Numbered from the stretch's first letter, positions 47,483 to 56,847 are shown. The stretch: 64,000 bases of DNA from an uncultured Trueperaceae bacterium (GCA_937873495.1 CALMXZ010000002.1:124001-188000), one strand, 5' to 3'. The notes: a model not told the origin generated them from the letters alone. Made by a program: numbers and translations.

Positions 47483-49054
47483 TCACTCGGTCTTCGTTAC
47501 GCCGTGCAGGTCAACTGAGCTGAAGCCAAGCGGGCTGGGTATCCAACCGTGGATGTTGGCGCGCGTGGCGTTGAGCGAGCGGTTGTGCGCCACGGGCATC
47601 GCCATCGCCTGGTCGGCGATGATGTCGTTCACCTTGGCGTACAGGGCGGCGCGCGCGTCGGGGTCCGCGATCTGGCGGGCCTCGGCGAGGGCGGCGTAGA
47701 CCGCGTCGTCGGCCCAACCGCTGCGGCCGAGGGCCGAGGGGCCGAAGAACGTGAGGAGGAAGTTGTCGGGGTCGGCGTAGTCGGCGTTCCAGCCGATCAT
47801 GTACATGGCGAACTTGCCGGCGCGGTAGTCGGCGCCGTACGTCGTCCAGTCCTCGGTCTTGAGCTCGGCGTTGATGCCGACGTCCGCGAGGTAGGACGCG
47901 ATGGTCTCGGCGATGGGCTGCGGCGACAGGAAGTACGGGCGGCTAACCGGCATGTACCAGAACTCGACGTCGAAGCCGTTCGGGAAGCCGGCCTCCGCGA
48001 GGAGTTCCTTGGCGCGTTCGGGGTTGTACTCGTAGGGCCACGGCTCGCCGTGCCCGAAGAGGGAGGGCGGCAGGAGGTCCTGCGCCGTCACGCCGAGGCC
48101 CTCGTAGAACGCGTCCACGATGGCGTCGCGGTCGACGGCGTGCATGATGGCGCGGCGCACGAGGACGTTGTCGAGCGGCGCATGGTCGATGTGGATGGCG
48201 ACGTAGCCGACGTTGAGCTCCGAGCTGGCCGTCTGGACGACGAGGTTCGGGTCGGCTTGGACGGTGGCGAGGTCGTCTGACGTGAGGAGCACGGCGACGT
48301 CGATCGTGCCGGCCTGCAGCTCGGCGAGGCGGGCAGTCGGCTCCTGGATGCCACGGAACACGACGCCGGCCACGCCGGCCGGGCCGCCCCAGTAGTCGTC
48401 GTTGCGCTCCAGCACCACGCGTTCGCCCTCGGTCCACGAGACGAACTTGAAGGGGCCGGTGCCGACGGCGCCGAAGCCAGGGGTGCCGTAGCTGACGCCG
48501 GCCGCCTGGATGGCCGTCGGGCTACCGAACTGGAAGTAGACGGCCGCCCACAGGGCCGGCAGGAACGGTGCGGGCTTCGTGAGGTTCATGCGCACCGTGT
48601 GATCGTCGACGACCTCTACGTCGGCGACGAGGTTGGAGCCGCTCTCGACGGTGCCACCGAACGTGGCGTCCCACATGGCGAACGTCTTGCCATCGGCGCG
48701 GTTGCCGGCCGGGTTGTCCGCGTGGTTGAGGCGGTCGATGTTGAACTTGACAGCCGCGGCGTCGAACGGCGTGCCGTCGTGGAAGCTCACGCCTTGGCGG
48801 AGGTCGAAGGTCCAGACGGTGGAGTCCTCGTTGGCGCTCCACGAGGTGGCGAGGGCCGGCACGAGGTCGGTGGAGCCGGGCGCGAAGTCAATGAGGCGCT
48901 CGGCGATCTGGCGGCTCACGACGAGGGAGTTGCCATCCGTCGTATCGACGGCGTCGAGGGACGTCGGGAAGCCGGAGACGCCGTAGACGAGCGTCTGGGC
49001 CTGCGCCGACCCGAGTACGATGAACAGCGCCGCGATCAATGCTGCTTTCTTCAT
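47483..49054 (-). CDS. Peptide ABC transporter substrate-binding protein (copy 1)
   Basis: 523 aa from the ATG at 49052-49054, with AGGAGG just upstream. The signal peptide MKKAALIAALFIVLGSAQA is followed by family 5 solute-binding domain motifs: ERLIDFAPGSTDLVPALATSW, WTFDLRQGVSFHDGTPFDAAAVKFNIDR, VGTGPFKFVSWTEGERVVLERNDDYW. It captures di- or oligopeptides, or another DppA-type ligand, outside the membrane. It closely resembles the protein encoded at 52113-53681 along its whole length. It is transcribed separately from the permease genes. Confidence 0.93.
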   Translation of the reverse strand: MKKAALIAALFIVLGSAQAQTLVYGVSGFPTSLDAVDTTDGNSLVVSRQIAERLIDFAPGSTDLVPALATSWSANEDSTVWTFDLRQGVSFHDGTPFDAAAVKFNIDRLNHADNPAGNRADGKTFAMWDATFGGTVESGSNLVADVEVVDDHTVRMNLTKPAPFLPALWAAVYFQFGSPTAIQAAGVSYGTPGFGAVGTGPFKFVSWTEGERVVLERNDDYWGGPAGVAGVVFRGIQEPTARLAELQAGTIDVAVLLTSDDLATVQADPNLVVQTASSELNVGYVAIHIDHAPLDNVLVRRAIMHAVDRDAIVDAFYEGLGVTAQDLLPPSLFGHGEPWPYEYNPERAKELLAEAGFPNGFDVEFWYMPVSRPYFLSPQPIAETIASYLADVGINAELKTEDWTTYGADYRAGKFAMYMIGWNADYADPDNFLLTFFGPSALGRSGWADDAVYAALAEARQIADPDARAALYAKVNDIIADQAMAMPVAHNRSLNATRANIHGWIPSPLGFSSVDLHGVTKTE

Positions 49055-49236
49055 CCTGCCTCCTGTGAGCGGTAGGGCGCCTGCCAGCAACGACGTGCTC
49101 GACCATCTGGATGATGGTTGTCGGCCAGGTGCTCGAAGACGCCTCCACCTGTTTGTAAGGCCTTGATGATACCACGGCCCCGGCGCGCTATTCGCGTGAG
49201 GGGCGGCGCCATAGGCTCGGGGCGGCGCCGGCACGT

Positions 49237-49249
49237 TACACTTCGCCGG
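49237..49249 (+). promoter_or_regulatory. -10 box TACACT of the histidine phosphatase gene, leaderless type
   Basis: TACACT at 49237-49242, 7-nt spacer, ATG at 49250. It selects this ATG over an in-frame ATG at 49265. Confidence 0.45.
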
Positions 49250-49879
49250 ATGGGAAGCGAAGCGATGTTGGAGCTATGGCTAATCCGCCACGGCGAGACC
49301 GACTGGAACCGCGAGGGACGCATACAGGGTCTGAGCGACAACGCCCTGAACGACCTCGGCCGTGCGCAGGCGCGCGCCCTCGGCGCCCGGTTGGCCGCTA
49401 CCTCGTTCGACCGCGTCTACTCCTCCGACCTGAGCCGCGCCCTGGAGACGGCCCGGCTCGTCTTCCCCGGCCGGACTCCGGTGCTCGACGTCCGGCTGCG
49501 CGAGGTGGCGGGCGGGGTCCTGGAGGGCAAGACCGCCGCCGAGATGTCCGAGGACGAGGTGCGCGTGAAGGAGCTCAGGGCGTCCGGACGGACGGACGTG
49601 CGGCCGGACGGCGGCGAGTCGTATCAGGACGTGATGGTGCGCGTCAGGGAGTGGCTCGCCGACCTGCCCAGCCAGGGCCGCGTGGCGTGCGTGACGCACG
49701 GCGGCGTCATCCACACGGCGCTGAAGATCGTCCTCGGCCACGGCGACGACTGGTCGGGCGCCCCGATCATCGCGATAACGAACGCCAGCGTCAGTGTGGT
49801 GAGCATGGGCGCGCGGACGGTCGTCGAGCGGGTGAACGACCACGCCCATCTGGAGACCCTCGCACTAGCCGCGCGCTAG
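49250..49879 (+). CDS. Histidine phosphatase (phosphoglycerate mutase-like)
   Basis: 209 aa. LWLIRHGETDWN has the phospho-acceptor His14, YSSDLSRALETARL the second Arg, and ACVTHGGVIHTAL the late His. This is the GpmB/CobC-like branch of the superfamily; alpha-ribazole phosphatase or a broad sugar-phosphate phosphatase are both possible. It lies alone on the plus strand between minus-strand transport genes. Confidence 0.88.
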   Translation: MGSEAMLELWLIRHGETDWNREGRIQGLSDNALNDLGRAQARALGARLAATSFDRVYSSDLSRALETARLVFPGRTPVLDVRLREVAGGVLEGKTAAEMSEDEVRVKELRASGRTDVRPDGGESYQDVMVRVREWLADLPSQGRVACVTHGGVIHTALKIVLGHGDDWSGAPIIAITNASVSVVSMGARTVVERVNDHAHLETLALAAR

Positions 49880-49929
49880 CTGCGCGGCGACCGCTTGGTC
49901 CGGCGTCCGGCGCGGCCGCACCGCGCCGG

Positions 49930-50820
49930 TCAGATGTTGCGCAACCGCGGGTCGAGGATGTCGCGGATCGCGTCGCCGAGGAGGTTGAAGCCGACCACGG
50001 CCAGGAAGATCGCGATGCCGGGGAAGATCGACATCCACGGCGCCCTGAGGAACTGCGAGAAGCCGTCGCGAATCATCAGCCCCCACTCCGGGGCCGGGGG
50101 CTGTGCGCCGAGGCCGAGGAAACCCAGGGCGGCTACGTCCAGGATGGCGGTGCCGATGGAGAGCGTGAGCTGAACGATGAGCGGGGCGAGCGAGTTGGGC
50201 AGCACATGCTTGAGCACGACCCTGATGCTGCCGGACCCCAGCGCCCTGACCGCTTGCACGTACTCCGACTGGCGCACCTGCATGACTACAGAGCGCACTA
50301 TTCTCGTGTAGATCGGCACTTGCGTTATGGCGATCGCGATGAGGGCGTTCGTCAGGTTAGGACCGAGCGTCGCCACGATCGCGATGGCCAGCAGGATGCC
50401 AGGGAACGCCAGCAGGATGTCGACCACCCACACGATGACGGTGTCGAGCCAGCCGCCGACGTAGCCGGCGATCAGCCCCAGGAGCGTCCCTATAAGGACC
50501 GCGAAGGCGACGGCGATGAGGCCGGCCCGCAGGCTGATCCGGCCGCCGTGCAGCACGCGCGTGAAGTTGTCGCGGCCGAGTTCGTCCGCGCCGAACCACC
50601 GCTCCGCGCTCGGCGGGCTGAGACGCGCCCGTAGGTCGCGGTCGCGCCTGGCGTCGTAGGGCTTGAGCACGGGCGCCAGCAACGACACGAGGACGAGGAG
50701 GACGACGATGGCGAGGCCGAGGACGCCGGTGGGGTGGCGGAAGAAGCGGCGCACGAGGTCGTTGCCGCGCTTGCGGTTCGTCGTTTCGCCGACGTTCGAA
50801 GCCGTTGCCGTGCCGTCCAT
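49930..50820 (-). CDS. dppC: Peptide ABC transporter permease (DppC type)
   Basis: 296 aa. An N-terminal OppC_N segment (RRFFRHPTGVLGLAIVVLLVLVSLLAPVL) precedes HWLG-like WFGADELGRDNFTRVLHGGRISL. Five or six membrane helices follow, with the EYVQAVRALGSGSIRVVLKHVLPNSLAPLIV coupling loop. It forms the inner-membrane channel with DppB. The gene follows dppB by 47 nt. No DppD/DppF ATPases lie in the window. Confidence 0.94.
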   Translation of the reverse strand: MDGTATASNVGETTNRKRGNDLVRRFFRHPTGVLGLAIVVLLVLVSLLAPVLKPYDARRDRDLRARLSPPSAERWFGADELGRDNFTRVLHGGRISLRAGLIAVAFAVLIGTLLGLIAGYVGGWLDTVIVWVVDILLAFPGILLAIAIVATLGPNLTNALIAIAITQVPIYTRIVRSVVMQVRQSEYVQAVRALGSGSIRVVLKHVLPNSLAPLIVQLTLSIGTAILDVAALGFLGLGAQPPAPEWGLMIRDGFSQFLRAPWMSIFPGIAIFLAVVGFNLLGDAIRDILDPRLRNI

Positions 50821-50867
50821 CTACCCTCCTCCGTTGCTGTCGCTGCCTATGAGTCGAGTGGTCGTGG

Positions 50868-51923
50868 TCATGCGTACTGGATCCTCGGGTCGATGAGCGT
50901 GTAGGAGAGGTCGACGAGCAGGTTGACGAACACGAAGAGGGTGGCCACGAAGATCACGCCTCCCTGGATGATGGGGTAGTCGCGGGCCGCGATGCCGTCG
51001 TAGACCCACCGCCCGATGCCCGGCCAGCTGAAGACCGTCTCCGTCAGGATGGCGCCGGAGAGGAGCGAGCCGAAGCTCAGGCCGATGACGGTGATGACGG
51101 GCAGGAGGGCGTTGCGCAGGCTGTGCTTGCGCACCACCGTCAGCTCCGAGAGACCCTTGGCGCGGGCCGTGCGCACGTAGTCCTGGCCGAGCACCTCCAG
51201 CATCGCCGAACGCGTCATGCGCACGACGATGGCGAGCGGGATGGTGCCCAGCGCGATCGCGGGCAGGACCAGGTGCCTGGCGGCGTTCAGCGCGCCCTTG
51301 AAGTTGCCGGCGAGCAGGCCGTCGAGCACGTACATGCCCGTGATGGGCTGGATCGAGGTGGACACCGAGAGCCGGCCGGAAGGCGGCAGCCAGCCGAGCA
51401 CGACCGCGAAGACGTAGATGAGGATGATGCCGAGCCAGAAGACCGGGAACGACACGCCCGCGATGGCTACCAGCATCACGCCCGTGTCTGCCAGGGTGCC
51501 GCGCCGCAGCGCCGCCCACATGCCGGCCGGGATGCCGATGACAACGGCGAGCAGCATGGCCGCCAGCGTGAGCTCGAACGTCGCGGGGAAGCGGTGCAGG
51601 AGGCTCTGGGTGATGGGCACGAGCGTGAGGATGGAGCGGCCGAGGTCGCCGCGCAGCATGCCGCCCATGTAGTCGAAGTACTGCGAGTCGAAGAGGTCGC
51701 CGAACCTGCCGGTCTCGCGGTACTCGGCCGTGTTGAAGAACAGCGGCCGGTCGAGCCCCAGGTCGGCGCGGAGCCGTTCCACGAGGTTCGGCGCCGCGCG
51801 CTCCCCGAGCATGGCGATCGCCGGGTCGCCAGGGATGATGCGCGTGAGGAAGAAGATGAGCAGGGTCACCCCGATGAGCACGGGGACCAGACCCAACAGG
51901 CGACGGACGATATACGCGGTCAA
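50868..51923 (-). CDS. dppB: Peptide ABC transporter permease (DppB type)
   Basis: 351 aa, TTG start at 51921-51923 with AGGAG seven nt upstream. It begins TAYIVRRLLGLVPVLIGVTLLIFFLTRIIPGDPA, typical of DppB. The QDYVRTARAKGLSELTVVRKHSLRNALLPVITVIGL coupling loop and a LLSGAILTETVFSWPGIGRW segment are present. There are six membrane helices. It pairs with DppC for di- or oligopeptide uptake. Confidence 0.95.
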   Translation of the reverse strand: MTAYIVRRLLGLVPVLIGVTLLIFFLTRIIPGDPAIAMLGERAAPNLVERLRADLGLDRPLFFNTAEYRETGRFGDLFDSQYFDYMGGMLRGDLGRSILTLVPITQSLLHRFPATFELTLAAMLLAVVIGIPAGMWAALRRGTLADTGVMLVAIAGVSFPVFWLGIILIYVFAVVLGWLPPSGRLSVSTSIQPITGMYVLDGLLAGNFKGALNAARHLVLPAIALGTIPLAIVVRMTRSAMLEVLGQDYVRTARAKGLSELTVVRKHSLRNALLPVITVIGLSFGSLLSGAILTETVFSWPGIGRWVYDGIAARDYPIIQGGVIFVATLFVFVNLLVDLSYTLIDPRIQYA

Positions 51924-52027
51924 GCGCTTACTCCTAATAGGACCCGGCGAGCGGGCACGCGGCGGCCGCTGCGCCCAACGTAGCCGAGTCGATCACTGAT
52001 TCTTGCAGCAACATAACCCGGACAGGC

Positions 52028-52105
52028 CGGGGACGCCCCGTGTGGCGCGTCCCCGACGCTGCCGGTAGGGTGTTCGGCAGCGCCTAGATCACGCTGCCGA
52101 ACACC
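52028..52105 (-). terminator. Two tandem hairpins between peptide-binding-protein gene 2 and dppB
   Basis: A 14-bp perfect stem (52069-52082 with 52092-52105, 9-nt loop) lies 7 nt after the stop codon, and a 9-bp stem (52028-52036 with 52047-52055) follows. Neither has a U-run. They could limit read-through so that the binding protein is made in excess over the permeases. Confidence 0.6.
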
Positions 52106-52112
52106 TGGGCGC

Positions 52113-53681
52113 TTACTGCGCCTTCGTGACGGAGTGCAGGCTGACGGAGCTGAAGCCGAGCGGGCTCGCGATCCAGCCTTCGATGCCGACGCGCGTCGCG
52201 TTCAGCGAGCGGTTGTGCGCCATCGGGATCGAGATGGCCTGATCGGCGACCGTGTTGACGACCTGAGCGTAGAGCTCGGCGCGACGGTCCTGATCGGCGA
52301 TCTGGCTGGCCTCCTGGATGAGGGCGCGGGTCTCCGGGCTATCCCAGCCTTGGTCCGTGAGGGACGAGGGGCCGAAGAAGGTGCGGAGGAAGTTGTCGGG
52401 GTCGGCGTAGTCGGCGTTCCAGCCGATCATGTACATCGGGAACTTGCCGGTCTGGTAGTCGGCGAGGTACGTCGCCCAGTCTTCCGTCATGAGTTCGGCG
52501 GTGATGCCGACGTCGGCCAGGTACGAGGCGATCGTCTCGGCGATCGGCTGCGGGGCCGGGAAGTACGGGCGGCTGACCGGCATGTACCAGTACTGCGTCG
52601 TGAAGCCGTTCGGGAAGCCGGCCTCCGCGAGGAGCTCCTTGGCCTTCTCCGGGTTGTACTCGTACGGCCAGTCTTCGCCGTGGCCGAAGAGCACGGGCGG
52701 GAGGTGGTCCTGGGCGACGACGCCGAGGCCCTCGTAGAAGGCGCTCACGATGGCGTCGCGGTCGATGGCGTAGGCCACGGCGCGGCGTACGAGCACGTTG
52801 TCGAACGGCGCGTTCGCCTGGTGCATCGAGACGTAGCCGACGTTGAGTTCGGTGTCGGCGATGGCAGCCTTGAGGTTGGGGTCGTTCTGGACCGTCGCCA
52901 GGTCGTCGCTCGTCAGGTTGACGGCGATGTCGATCGTGCCGGCCTGGAGTTCGGCGAGGCGGGCGGTGGGCTGTTCGATGCCGCGGAAGACGAGGCGTTC
53001 GACGCCGGCGGGGCCACCCCAGTAATCGTCGTTACGCTCGAGGACGATGCGCTCGCCTTCGATCCACTCGACGAACTTGAAGGGGCCGGTGCCGACGGAG
53101 CCGACGTTCGGCGTGCCGTAGTTGACGCCGGCGGCCATGACGGCGGTCGGGCTGTTGAACTGGAAGTAGACGGCGGCGAACAGCGCCGGGAGGAACGGGG
53201 CCGGCTGGGTGAGGGTCAGCTGGATCTCGTAGTCACCCGTGGCAGCGACGCTCTCGATGAGGTTGCCGTCGCCGACCGGACCGCCGAAGACCCAGCCCCA
53301 CGGCACGAAGGTCTTGCCTTCGGCGCGGCCGCTGTACGGGTGGTTCGGGTCGTTCCACCGGTCGAGGTTGAACTTGGCGGCCTCGGCGTTGAACGGGGTG
53401 CCGTCATGGAAGTTCACGCCCTGGCGGAGCTCGAACGTCCAGACTGTGGCGTCGTCGTTGGCGCTCCACGAGGTGGCCAGGCCGGGGATGAGGTCGGTCT
53501 TGCCCGGCGCGAAGTCCACGAGGCGCTCCGTGACCTGTCCGCTGACGACGAGCGAGTTGCCGTCTTGCGAATCGACGGCGTCAAGCGAGGCGGGGAAGCC
53601 GCTCGACCCGAACACGAGGGTCTGTGCGCTCGTCAGCCCGAGCGTGAGGAGTAGAGCGAGCAGCAGTACCAGTTTCTTCAT
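52113..53681 (-). CDS. dppA: Peptide ABC transporter substrate-binding protein (copy 2)
   Basis: 522 aa from the ATG at 53679-53681 with GGAGG upstream. The signal peptide MKKLVLLLALLLTLGLTSA is followed by a family 5 binding protein that mirrors copy 1 almost segment for segment (TLVFGSSGFPASLDAVDSQDGNSLVVSGQ versus the equivalent in copy 1). It is upstream of dppB-dppC in the same orientation and is the more likely partner of these permeases. Confidence 0.94.
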   Translation of the reverse strand: MKKLVLLLALLLTLGLTSAQTLVFGSSGFPASLDAVDSQDGNSLVVSGQVTERLVDFAPGKTDLIPGLATSWSANDDATVWTFELRQGVNFHDGTPFNAEAAKFNLDRWNDPNHPYSGRAEGKTFVPWGWVFGGPVGDGNLIESVAATGDYEIQLTLTQPAPFLPALFAAVYFQFNSPTAVMAAGVNYGTPNVGSVGTGPFKFVEWIEGERIVLERNDDYWGGPAGVERLVFRGIEQPTARLAELQAGTIDIAVNLTSDDLATVQNDPNLKAAIADTELNVGYVSMHQANAPFDNVLVRRAVAYAIDRDAIVSAFYEGLGVVAQDHLPPVLFGHGEDWPYEYNPEKAKELLAEAGFPNGFTTQYWYMPVSRPYFPAPQPIAETIASYLADVGITAELMTEDWATYLADYQTGKFPMYMIGWNADYADPDNFLRTFFGPSSLTDQGWDSPETRALIQEASQIADQDRRAELYAQVVNTVADQAISIPMAHNRSLNATRVGIEGWIASPLGFSSVSLHSVTKAQ

Positions 53682-53915
53682 GTAGCCTCCAGTTTCCACG
53701 ACGTGGTCGGCATGGGGCCGCCTCGGCGCTTTCGTATGGGTGACGCGCTCGAGCTGCCCGTGCTGTACCAACGTTCGACGCCTGCGATGCTAGCACGTGA
53801 CGTACCGCACACGAGACGCCCGTGCTTCAGCTTCCGTTCACCTGCGCGAGGGGCGGGAACCGCGCTGCCACGCGGGCTTACTGCCGCCGGCGGCGGCGGG
53901 CCGAGGCTTAAGTGT
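53682..53915. other. Intergenic region between dppA copy 2 and the LolD-like gene
   Basis: 234 nt. On the minus strand a TAGCAT (53789-53794) could be the -10 of the dppA gene, leaving an untranslated leader of about 100 nt. I see no gene or repeat in it. Confidence 0.35.
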
Positions 53916-54617
53916 TCACGCGACCGTTGGGGCCGCCTCGGCGACCTCGGCCGGCCCCAGCCGACCGTCGACGAGCCGGAGCTTGCGCACGCCGGGTCGG
54001 TCGACCAGGCGCTCGTCGTGCGTCACGGCCACCACGGCGGTGCCCTCCTCGGCCGCGAGGGCGACGAGCAGGTCGAAGACCTCCTCCGCCCTGGCGTGAT
54101 CGAGGGAGCCGGTGGGCTCGTCGGCGAGGATCACCTTCGGCCGCAGGGCGAGCGCGCGCGCTACGGCCGCCCGCTGGCGTTCGCCGCCCGAGACCTTGGA
54201 GGGCGGATGGTCGAGGCGGCCACCTAGGCCCACCCGCCTCAGGAGGTCGGCGGCGCGCCCCTCGTCGGGCTCGCCAAGGATGCGCGACGGCATGGCGACG
54301 TTCTCGAGCAGCGTGAAGTCGGGTAGCAGGTAGTGGTTCTGGAACACGAGCCCGACGTACCGGGCCCTGCGAGCGGACAGTTGCCGCGGGGCGTGCTCGT
54401 GCACCGGGAAGTCGCCCCAGTAGATCTCGCCTGCGTCCGGCCTGTCGAGCCCGCCCAACAGGTGCAGCAGGGTGCTCTTGCCGGAACCGGACGGCCCCAG
54501 GACGGCGACCACCTCGCCTGCTCGCACGCTGAGCGACGCGCCGGAGAGGACCTCCACCGCCCCGCCGGGCGAGTCGAACCGGCGTTCGAGGGCGCGACTC
54601 GCAAGAACGGGCGTCAC
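53916..54617 (-). CDS. ABC transporter ATP-binding protein, LolD/MacB type
   Basis: 233 aa from the GTG at 54615-54617, which is 6 nt after a TATAGT box; the frame is open for 19 more codons upstream. Walker A LGPSGSGKSTLLH, the Q-loop VFQNHYLLPDFTLLENVAMP (LolD-like), signature KVSGGERQRAAVARAL and Walker B VILADEPTGSLDH. This subfamily powers lipoprotein release or export with FtsX-like permeases. No permease gene is adjacent. Confidence 0.88.
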   Translation of the reverse strand: MTPVLASRALERRFDSPGGAVEVLSGASLSVRAGEVVAVLGPSGSGKSTLLHLLGGLDRPDAGEIYWGDFPVHEHAPRQLSARRARYVGLVFQNHYLLPDFTLLENVAMPSRILGEPDEGRAADLLRRVGLGGRLDHPPSKVSGGERQRAAVARALALRPKVILADEPTGSLDHARAEEVFDLLVALAAEEGTAVVAVTHDERLVDRPGVRKLRLVDGRLGPAEVAEAAPTVA

Positions 54618-54629
54618 GGGGTTACTATA
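54618..54629 (-). promoter_or_regulatory. -10 box TATAGT of the LolD-like gene, leaderless type
   Basis: On the minus strand TATAGT (54624-54629), 6-nt spacer, GTG. It lies in the divergent region shared with the Crp-type gene. Confidence 0.45.
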
Positions 54630-54703
54630 CGGGCCGGTCGCGAAACGTTGCTCCACACCGCGCCCTGACGGCACCCGGGCCGCGAAGCCACCTGGAGTCC
54701 ATT

Positions 54704-55411
54704 GTGAACAGCGATGCGGAACGACTCGAGATCCTGGAACTGCTGAAGCGGGTCCCCCTCTTCGCCGGCGCCCCGGACAGGGCGCTCGACATCGCCGCAG
54801 CCGCGGTGCGCAAGCGGGGTTACGAGGCTGGCGTCACCATGTTCCAGGAAGGCGACAAGGGCGAGGCCCTCTACATCATCGCCTCGGGCCTGGTGAAGCT
54901 CTCGAAGGTCGACCTCGGTGGCCACGAGAAGACGCTCGCCATCCTGCAGTGCCCGGAGTACTTCGGCGAGATGGCGCTCCTCGGCGAGTCGACCCGCAGC
55001 GCGACGGCCGTCACGCTGAGCGAGGTGCAGGCCTTCCTCCTCTTCAACGACGACTTCCGCAAGCTCATCGCCGATTACCCGGCCATCAGCCTGAACCTGA
55101 ACGCCACCCTGGCGGAACGCCTCCGCGGCATGGACGACGAGTCGCAGGTCCTCTCCTACAAGGATGCCCAGGGGCGCGTGGCCTACGTGCTGCTGAAGCT
55201 CTATCAGGGCGGCGTCGTCGAGCACGAGGAGGAGCGCGCCCTCGTGCGCCTCACCCACCAGGAGCTCGCGAACCTCGCGGGCACGTCGCGTGAGACCGTC
55301 ACGCGCGCGCTGAAGGCCCTCGAGGTCGAGGGCGTCATCGAGACGCGCCCCAAGGAGGTCTTCATCACCGACGCGGCGGGGCTTGACGAGATCCTCCACG
55401 GCATCCGCTGA
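54704..55411 (+). CDS. Crp/Fnr-family transcription regulator
   Basis: 235 aa, GTG start with GGAG six nt upstream. The N-terminal cyclic-nucleotide-binding domain (about 15-130) contains FGEMALLGESTRSATA, which keeps the Glu and Arg-Ser of the cAMP-contacting motif. A dimer helix follows, then the Crp-type helix-turn-helix (about 185-215) LTHQELANLAGTSRETVTRALKALE. No Fnr-type cysteine cluster is seen, so a cAMP-type sensor is more likely than an oxygen sensor. Targets unknown. Confidence 0.92.
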   Translation: MNSDAERLEILELLKRVPLFAGAPDRALDIAAAAVRKRGYEAGVTMFQEGDKGEALYIIASGLVKLSKVDLGGHEKTLAILQCPEYFGEMALLGESTRSATAVTLSEVQAFLLFNDDFRKLIADYPAISLNLNATLAERLRGMDDESQVLSYKDAQGRVAYVLLKLYQGGVVEHEEERALVRLTHQELANLAGTSRETVTRALKALEVEGVIETRPKEVFITDAAGLDEILHGIR

Positions 55412-55478
55412 GCGCGCGTAGCGCGAAAGCATGAGGCCGCGCGTGGGCACGGCGCGACGTCTGCCCCAGCGCGCGGCG

Positions 55479-56132
55479 TCAGGGGGTCGCGGGTGAACCG
55501 TCGGCCAGACGGCGCGCCAGCCGGCCTCGCAGATGCTGCTCGACCTCGGGCCAATCGAGGTCCGTGATGCCGTAGACCATCGTGTCGCGAACGTAGCCGT
55601 CCTTCGCGACCTGGTGCCGTCGCAACACCCCCTCGAAGCGGGCGCCGAGCGCCAGGATGGCCCTCTGGGAGCGCACGTTACGCGTGTCGGTGTGGATCTG
55701 GACGCGGTGCATCCCCAGCCCCTCGAACGCGAAGCGGAGCAGGAGGAGCTTGCTCTCGATGTTCACGCCCGTGCGGAACGTGGCCGGGTCGTACCAGGAG
55801 AAGCCGAGCTCGCAGCGCAGATGCCTGAAGTCGATCTCGCTCAGGCGGCTCGTGCCGACCACCTTGCCGGCGGCGTCGAGGATGGCCACCGGGTAGGCAT
55901 GACCGGCGTCGCGCTGAGCGAAGACCGCGCCGAAGTACTTCTCGGCAGCGGCCTCGTCCGTCGGGGTGGACGTCAGCCGGAACTCTTCAGGATGCGCGAA
56001 GGCGATCCTCAGCAGGTCGGGCAGGTGGCGTTGCTCCAGTGCCTCGATGCGCACGAGCGTTCCCTGGAGGACCGGCCGCGCCGTCAGGGCGTCAGCCTTC
56101 ACTGCCCCCGTGGTCACCGCGTCCGCGGTCAC
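55479..56132 (-). CDS. GNAT-family N-acetyltransferase, RimJ/RimL-like
   Basis: 217 aa, GTG start in a GTGA overlap with the upstream phosphatase. After about 20 Ala/Thr-rich residues come LVRIEALEQRHLPDLLRIAFAHPEEF, GTSRLSEIDFRHLRCELGFSWYDPATFRTGVNIESKLLLLRFAFE, and HRVQIHTDTRNVRSQRAILALGARFEGVLRRH, the classical RimJ/RimL acetyl-CoA segments. It acetylates a protein N-terminus, or an amino acid or small amine. The substrate is unknown. Confidence 0.88.
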   Translation of the reverse strand: MTADAVTTGAVKADALTARPVLQGTLVRIEALEQRHLPDLLRIAFAHPEEFRLTSTPTDEAAAEKYFGAVFAQRDAGHAYPVAILDAAGKVVGTSRLSEIDFRHLRCELGFSWYDPATFRTGVNIESKLLLLRFAFEGLGMHRVQIHTDTRNVRSQRAILALGARFEGVLRRHQVAKDGYVRDTMVYGITDLDWPEVEQHLRGRLARRLADGSPATP

Positions 56133-56695
56133 CGTGGCACCCGCTCACTGCCAAGGGGCGCGCGAAGCGGACCGTCGACGTCGAGGTCGAACGGAACGAT
56201 CTCGGCGTGGTCGACGAGCCGCTGCACGCCGACCAGACTGCCGATGACGACCCCGTGGGTGACCACCACGAGCGTCTGGAAGCGGCGGTAGCGCTTCAGT
56301 ACCGCCAGGACGCGGTCGCGGACCTCATCGACCGACTCCCAGGGCGCGTCCTCCTCGATACGCGTGCCGGAGAGGCTCTGGCGGGCGCGCTCGAAGCTCT
56401 TCGGGTCGATCTCCGCCAACGGGTCCTTCTGCGGCAACCATTCGTGCAGGTCGTGCTCGACGTACAAGGGCTTGTTGATGGCGCGGCTCAGGAGCGCCGC
56501 GGACTCGAGGGCCCGCGTGTAGGTGCTGCACAGGATGGCCTCGGCCTCGCGGAGCCGGTAGTCGCGAGCGATGGTGTCTATCTGGATACGCCCGAGCGCG
56601 GTGAGGGGCGCGAACTCCTTGGCGACGCCGCGAGCGCCGCGCGCCTCGACGAGGCCGTAGTCCGTCTCACCGTGGCGTACGAAGTAGAGTCTCAC
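56129..56695 (-). CDS. Histidine phosphatase family protein
   Basis: 188 aa from the GTG at 56693-56695, which has GAGGAG 4-5 nt upstream; a GTG four codons earlier overlaps that ribosome-binding site. RLYFVRHGETDYG gives phospho-acceptor His8, LTALGRIQIDTIARDYRL, CSTYTRALESAALL and VVVTHGVVIGSLVG complete the fold. Substrate unknown. It forms a two-gene unit with the acetyltransferase. Confidence 0.85.
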   Translation of the reverse strand: MRLYFVRHGETDYGLVEARGARGVAKEFAPLTALGRIQIDTIARDYRLREAEAILCSTYTRALESAALLSRAINKPLYVEHDLHEWLPQKDPLAEIDPKSFERARQSLSGTRIEEDAPWESVDEVRDRVLAVLKRYRRFQTLVVVTHGVVIGSLVGVQRLVDHAEIVPFDLDVDGPLRAPLGSERVPR

Positions 56696-56847
56696 GTAGC
56701 TCCTCACCTGAAGGCGGTCGCCCTGCCGAGCGGCGGGCTTGAGCCAAGTTATCAGCGGGGGCCGAACGCTACTGTTCGAATGTTTACTCCCTCTCCTCTG
56801 AGCCGCCGTCATGGGCTCTCACACAGGTAGAATCGCCTACGGAAGCT

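Noticed and set aside
56763-56778. LexA-like box CGAAC-N6-GTTCG upstream of the proline genes and the histidine phosphatase
   Set aside because: The known Gram-positive SOS box has a 4-nt spacer, and neither flanking gene is a DNA-repair gene. A single 5-bp inverted repeat can occur by chance.
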